DNA of 64,000 nucleotides from Leadbetterella sp964563435 (GTDB lineage Bacteria > Bacteroidota > Bacteroidia > Cytophagales > Spirosomataceae): the NCBI GenBank assembly GCA_964563435.1, contig CAZLXI010000008.1, positions 1 to 64,000 of the forward strand, given 5' to 3'. Of this stretch, positions 60,955 through 64,000 are shown one piece after another. Every line of letters begins with the position of its first letter. Within the stretch, counting starts at the first letter, position 1. The notes under the pieces were generated by a model. That model made no database searches and was not told where the DNA came from. It saw nothing but the letters and a program-made list of their open reading frames with translations. The position numbers were made by a program, and so were the translations under genes.

Positions 60955-62464
60955 TGCGATCATTATCGGGAGCGGGCTGGGTGGCCTGGCATCGGCGATC
61001 ATCCTGGCGAAGGAGGGGATGAAAGTGCTTGTACTGGAGAAAAACAACCAGTTGGGAGGAAATCTGCAAACCTTTTCACGCGATAAAGCTATATTTGATA
61101 CGGGGGTTCATTACATCGGCGGGCTGGGAAAAGAACAAAACCTGTATAAGTATTTCAAGTATCTGGGTATTTACGACGGACTGGAGCTCCGGAAGCTGGA
61201 TGAAGACGGATTCGATGTGATCTCGTTCGACGGTGATCCCAACGAATATCCTCATGCCCAGGGCTATGATAATTTTGTTATACAGCTGCTGAAGTATTTC
61301 CCCGGCGAAGAAGAGACACTAAGAAAGTACTGTGCCCGGCTGAAGGAGGTTTGCAGCTCTTTTCCGCTGTATAACCTGGAGTGGGAAGGCAGCTATGACC
61401 TGAACGTGCTGTCTGTCAATACCCGGAATTACCTCGATTCGCTGACCGCTAACGAGAAGCTGAAGGCCGTGCTGGCCGGCTCTACCTATCTTTATGCCGG
61501 TATTGCGGAAAGATCGCCTTTTTACGTACATGCCTTATCCGTTAATTCTTACATTGAAAGCGCCTGGCGCGTGGTAAAGGGCGGGAGCCAGATCACCCGT
61601 CAGATTGTAAAAGAGCTGAAGAAGTATGATGTGACGCTCCTCAAACACCGGGAGGTGACCGGATTTGTTTTTCATGAAGGGGAGCCTGCGGCAGTAAAAA
61701 CCCGCTCGGGTGAAGAATACAGCGGGAAGCTGTTTATTTCCAATGTAGACCTCAAGGCTACTCTGACTATGGCAGGGGAGAGCCGTTTCCGGAAGTCGTT
61801 TACGAACCGGATCAGGTTGCTGGAGCCTGTGGTGGCCGCCTTCAGCCTGTATGTGGTATTCAAACCCGGCTGCTTTAAATACCGGAACCGTAACTTTTAT
61901 CACCTGCGGGATCACGGCAGCGTGTGGTCGTCCCAGTTTTATCCGGATGATTCCTGGCCCCAGAGCTACATGGCTTCCATGGGGCTGAAGAACCCGGACG
62001 ATGAATATGCCGAAAACATCACGTTTATGACCTATATGCGTTTTGATGACGTCAGGATGTGGGAAGATACCATCAATACAGCAGCCAGCAAAAAGGAAAG
62101 AGGTCAGGCATACGAAGCGTTTAAACAAGACCGGACCGAACGTTTTCTGAAAGAGATAGAAAAGAGATTTCCCGGAATACGCGACTGTATTGAAACGATC
62201 TATACTTCCACACCGCTTTCGTATCGAGACTACATCGGGGGAGAGGAAGGAAATATGTACGGTTATGTTAAGGATAGTAACCAGCCTATGCTTACCTTTA
62301 TATCTCCGAAATCTAAAGTAAAAAACCTTTATTTTACCGGCCAGAGTGTCAATATGCACGGTGTGCTGGGGGTAACCATCGGTGCGGTAAATACTTGTTC
62401 CGAGATCCTGGGGAAGAAATACCTGGTGAACAAAATTAACCGGGAGATCGAATCGGATACATAA
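60941..62464 (+). CDS. FAD-dependent oxidoreductase of the phytoene desaturase / retinol saturase family
   Basis: 507 residues. FAD-binding GSGLGGLASAIILAKEG at residues 11-27, VLEKNNQLGGNLQTF, the second nucleotide motif FISNVDLKATL, and the C-terminal LYFTGQSVNMHGVLGVTIG. It resembles CrtI-type desaturases and all-trans-retinol 13,14-reductases. Flexirubin clusters carry such a gene; it may oxidise or reduce bonds of the polyene. It starts 14 bp inside the MMPL gene. Confidence 0.87.
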   Translation: MNQYDAIIIGSGLGGLASAIILAKEGMKVLVLEKNNQLGGNLQTFSRDKAIFDTGVHYIGGLGKEQNLYKYFKYLGIYDGLELRKLDEDGFDVISFDGDPNEYPHAQGYDNFVIQLLKYFPGEEETLRKYCARLKEVCSSFPLYNLEWEGSYDLNVLSVNTRNYLDSLTANEKLKAVLAGSTYLYAGIAERSPFYVHALSVNSYIESAWRVVKGGSQITRQIVKELKKYDVTLLKHREVTGFVFHEGEPAAVKTRSGEEYSGKLFISNVDLKATLTMAGESRFRKSFTNRIRLLEPVVAAFSLYVVFKPGCFKYRNRNFYHLRDHGSVWSSQFYPDDSWPQSYMASMGLKNPDDEYAENITFMTYMRFDDVRMWEDTINTAASKKERGQAYEAFKQDRTERFLKEIEKRFPGIRDCIETIYTSTPLSYRDYIGGEEGNMYGYVKDSNQPMLTFISPKSKVKNLYFTGQSVNMHGVLGVTIGAVNTCSEILGKKYLVNKINREIESDT

Positions 62465-62541
62465 TATATCAGTCTCCTTTGAATACAACCCGGAACCCGC
62501 TACTCAAAACTCACTACCCTGAACTATCGTATAAAATTACC

Positions 62542-64000
62542 GTGAGAGCAATTCTGATACCTAGTATATGCGGACTCCTACTACTTACGGGCTGCGGAAC
62601 GGCCCGGCTGAAAAGGTATTCCCTGCCTTATACGGCGCCGGAAGTTTCTCAGGTTTCTCCCTCGGCCCGCATATCGGGTAACAGCAGTATGAAGCAAAAC
62701 CCTTACCGGCTTTGGGAACTGTACGTGGAAGGTTCTCCGTTAGAGCTGGGGCTGCAGAATGGTGCGCTAAGCGACAGCCTCTATCAGCATCAGGAAACCG
62801 TTTTTTTCAGGAAGGTGGAGGAGATTGTGCCTTCGAAGGGCAGACAATGGCTGCTCCGGCAGTTCCTGGCCTGGTATAATCGTAAGCTGCCGCGGAGCAT
62901 TATCCCGGAATACAGGAAGGAGATCTACGGGCTGTCAAGGTATGCTTCCGACAGTCTTAATTTTATTGCTCCCCCTTATGCCCGCAGCCTCTATCTGCAT
63001 GGCGCGCATGATATCGGCCATGCCCTGCAGGACCTGGCCATGGTGGGCTGTACTTCCTTTGCCGTATGGGGTGAAAATACGGAGGACGGGAAGCTGCTGA
63101 TCGGCCGGAATTTTGATTTTTATGCCGGCGATGAGTTTGCTGAAAACAAGGTGGTGGCCTTTGTAAAGCCGGAGTCGGGGTACGGCTTCATGTCGGTCAG
63201 CTGGCCGGGAATGATAGGCGTGGTCTCCGGCATGAATACGGAAGGACTGACCGTGACCATCAATGCCGGGCGGTCGTCTGTGCCGTGGAAGGCCCGTACA
63301 CCGGTGTCTCTCCTTGTGCGGGAGATCCTGCAATATGCCCGGAATATAGACGAGGCTATAGCGATCGCAGCCCGCCGGCGGGTTTTTGTTTCGGAAAGTA
63401 TCATGGTAGGCAGCGCAGCGGATAACCAGGCCGTGCTGATCGAAATCTCGCCCCGTAAAAAAGGCATTTTTGAAGTGGAGAATTCGACCCGGCTGGTTTG
63501 CTCCAATCATTTCCTGAGCCAGACCTATTCGCGGGATAAGAAGAACAGGAAGCAGAAGGAAGAAAGTCATTCCCTGTACCGCTTTGACCGGGTGAACCAG
63601 TTGCTGGATACCTACGAAAAAGTGAATGTGGAAAAGGCCGTGGCCCTGCTCCGCAACACGGGAGGGGCAGACGACCGGGACATCGGGCTGGGGAACGAGA
63701 AATCGTTGAACCAGTTGCTGGCCCATCACGGGGTAGTGTTCAGGCCGGCCGAGCGCAAGGCCTGGGTGTCGGCTAATCCTTATCAGCTGGGCGCTTTTGT
63801 AGCTTACGATCTGAAAGAGGTCTTTTCGGCGGAGCGGAAAGAAATGCTTTATACCGCTTCCGAAACTCTCAAAGAGGATCCTTTCCTGCATAGCCGGGCG
63901 TATGCCGGTTATGAGCGCTACCGCGTGCTGGATCGTGAGCTTGACAAGGCACTCAAAGAGCGGGCTGTGCTGCCCGATTCATTTTTTGAGGAGTATATTT
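62542..64000 (+). CDS. C45-family acyltransferase/peptidase-like lipoprotein, 3'-truncated by the window edge
   Basis: At least 486 residues from GTG 62542, the only start that opens a lipoprotein signal (CGLLLLTGCGTARL). MVGCTSFAVWGENTEDGKLL holds the Cys nucleophile exposed after self-cleavage in C45 (acyl-CoA:6-aminopenicillanate acyltransferase-type) Ntn hydrolases. IGRNFDFYAGDE and INAGRSSVPW are further family marks. It may trim or transfer an acyl group on the pigment at the outer membrane. The end lies past base 64000. Confidence 0.83.
   Translation, partial: MRAILIPSICGLLLLTGCGTARLKRYSLPYTAPEVSQVSPSARISGNSSMKQNPYRLWELYVEGSPLELGLQNGALSDSLYQHQETVFFRKVEEIVPSKGRQWLLRQFLAWYNRKLPRSIIPEYRKEIYGLSRYASDSLNFIAPPYARSLYLHGAHDIGHALQDLAMVGCTSFAVWGENTEDGKLLIGRNFDFYAGDEFAENKVVAFVKPESGYGFMSVSWPGMIGVVSGMNTEGLTVTINAGRSSVPWKARTPVSLLVREILQYARNIDEAIAIAARRRVFVSESIMVGSAADNQAVLIEISPRKKGIFEVENSTRLVCSNHFLSQTYSRDKKNRKQKEESHSLYRFDRVNQLLDTYEKVNVEKAVALLRNTGGADDRDIGLGNEKSLNQLLAHHGVVFRPAERKAWVSANPYQLGAFVAYDLKEVFSAERKEMLYTASETLKEDPFLHSRAYAGYERYRVLDRELDKALKERAVLPDSFFEEYI

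Noticed and set aside
61535..62488. A 317-residue open frame on the minus strand
   Set aside because: Antisense to the FAD oxidoreductase with clear nucleotide-binding motifs.
62935..63891. A 318-residue open frame on the minus strand
   Set aside because: Antisense to the C45-like lipoprotein gene, which has a signal, catalytic Cys and family motifs; the minus frame is rich in His, Arg and Gly as expected of a shadow.

Overview
The window comes from a Bacteroidota chromosome, most likely a Flavobacteriia- or Cytophagia-type flexirubin producer. Evidence: Bacteroidota-type -7 promoter boxes (TAnnTTTG) before several genes, weak Shine-Dalgarno sequences, TPR/PD40/OmpA proteins, many small outer-membrane beta-barrels, and a flexirubin (dialkylresorcinol plus aryl-polyene) pigment cluster with darA and darB. 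The text is a draft scaffold with three runs of 100 N. Two of these (25730-25829 and 39240-39339) are flanked by exact 55-bp duplications and are probably false gaps between overlapping contigs. The third (19754-19853) hides real sequence.

Layout. 1-5.4 kb: topoisomerase IV subunit A (partial), a small RRM RNA-binding protein and a PorE-like TPR/PD40/OmpA protein. 5.4-12.4 kb: a collagen-like lipoprotein gene and a 2027-residue protein of undescribed architecture ending in a papain-like (C70-type) domain and a DUF2272-like domain. Both genes are preceded by copies of one 60-bp element (51/60 identical). 12.5-15.4 kb: a PD40 propeller protein, a DUF2335 membrane protein overlapped by a small protein, and an amidohydrolase. 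15.4-21.2 kb: a minus-strand operon of ethanolamine-type permease, glutamine-synthetase-like ligase, Fe-alcohol dehydrogenase, gamma-glutamyl hydrolase and aldehyde dehydrogenase. Its parts fit a B12-independent gamma-glutamyl route for ethanolamine. A MITE-like palindrome abuts the last gene.

21.2-33.9 kb is housekeeping: uvrA, a HAD phosphatase, an RsmI-type methylase, pfkA, a TlpA-type thioredoxin, aroQ, a Thr-type asparaginase, an EEP phosphodiesterase, an outer-membrane barrel and radA. It also holds a tandem repeat and a candidate structured small RNA. About 34.0-38.1 kb is visibly AT-rich and looks acquired: an AraC remnant, a TetR regulator flanked by matching palindromic operators, a GNAT-DinB fusion, an SDR and two membrane proteins.

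38.2 kb to the window end is the flexirubin cluster. DarA and DarB make the dialkylresorcinol. Two catalytic-looking ketosynthases, two KS-like partners, an ACP and hotdog dehydratases build the aryl polyene. An ABC exporter, LolA-like carrier, MMPL-acyltransferase fusion, GT2-DUF2062 protein, thioesterase, BtrH-like protein, FAD desaturase-like enzyme and C45 acyltransferase-like lipoprotein plausibly join, modify and transport the pigment. Many of its genes overlap by a few bases. A glycosidase-like lipoprotein gene and a barrel gene sit inside it on the opposite strand. No ketoreductase, aryl ammonia-lyase or aryl-CoA/ACP ligase is visible between 38.2 and 64 kb, so the cluster probably continues past the window.
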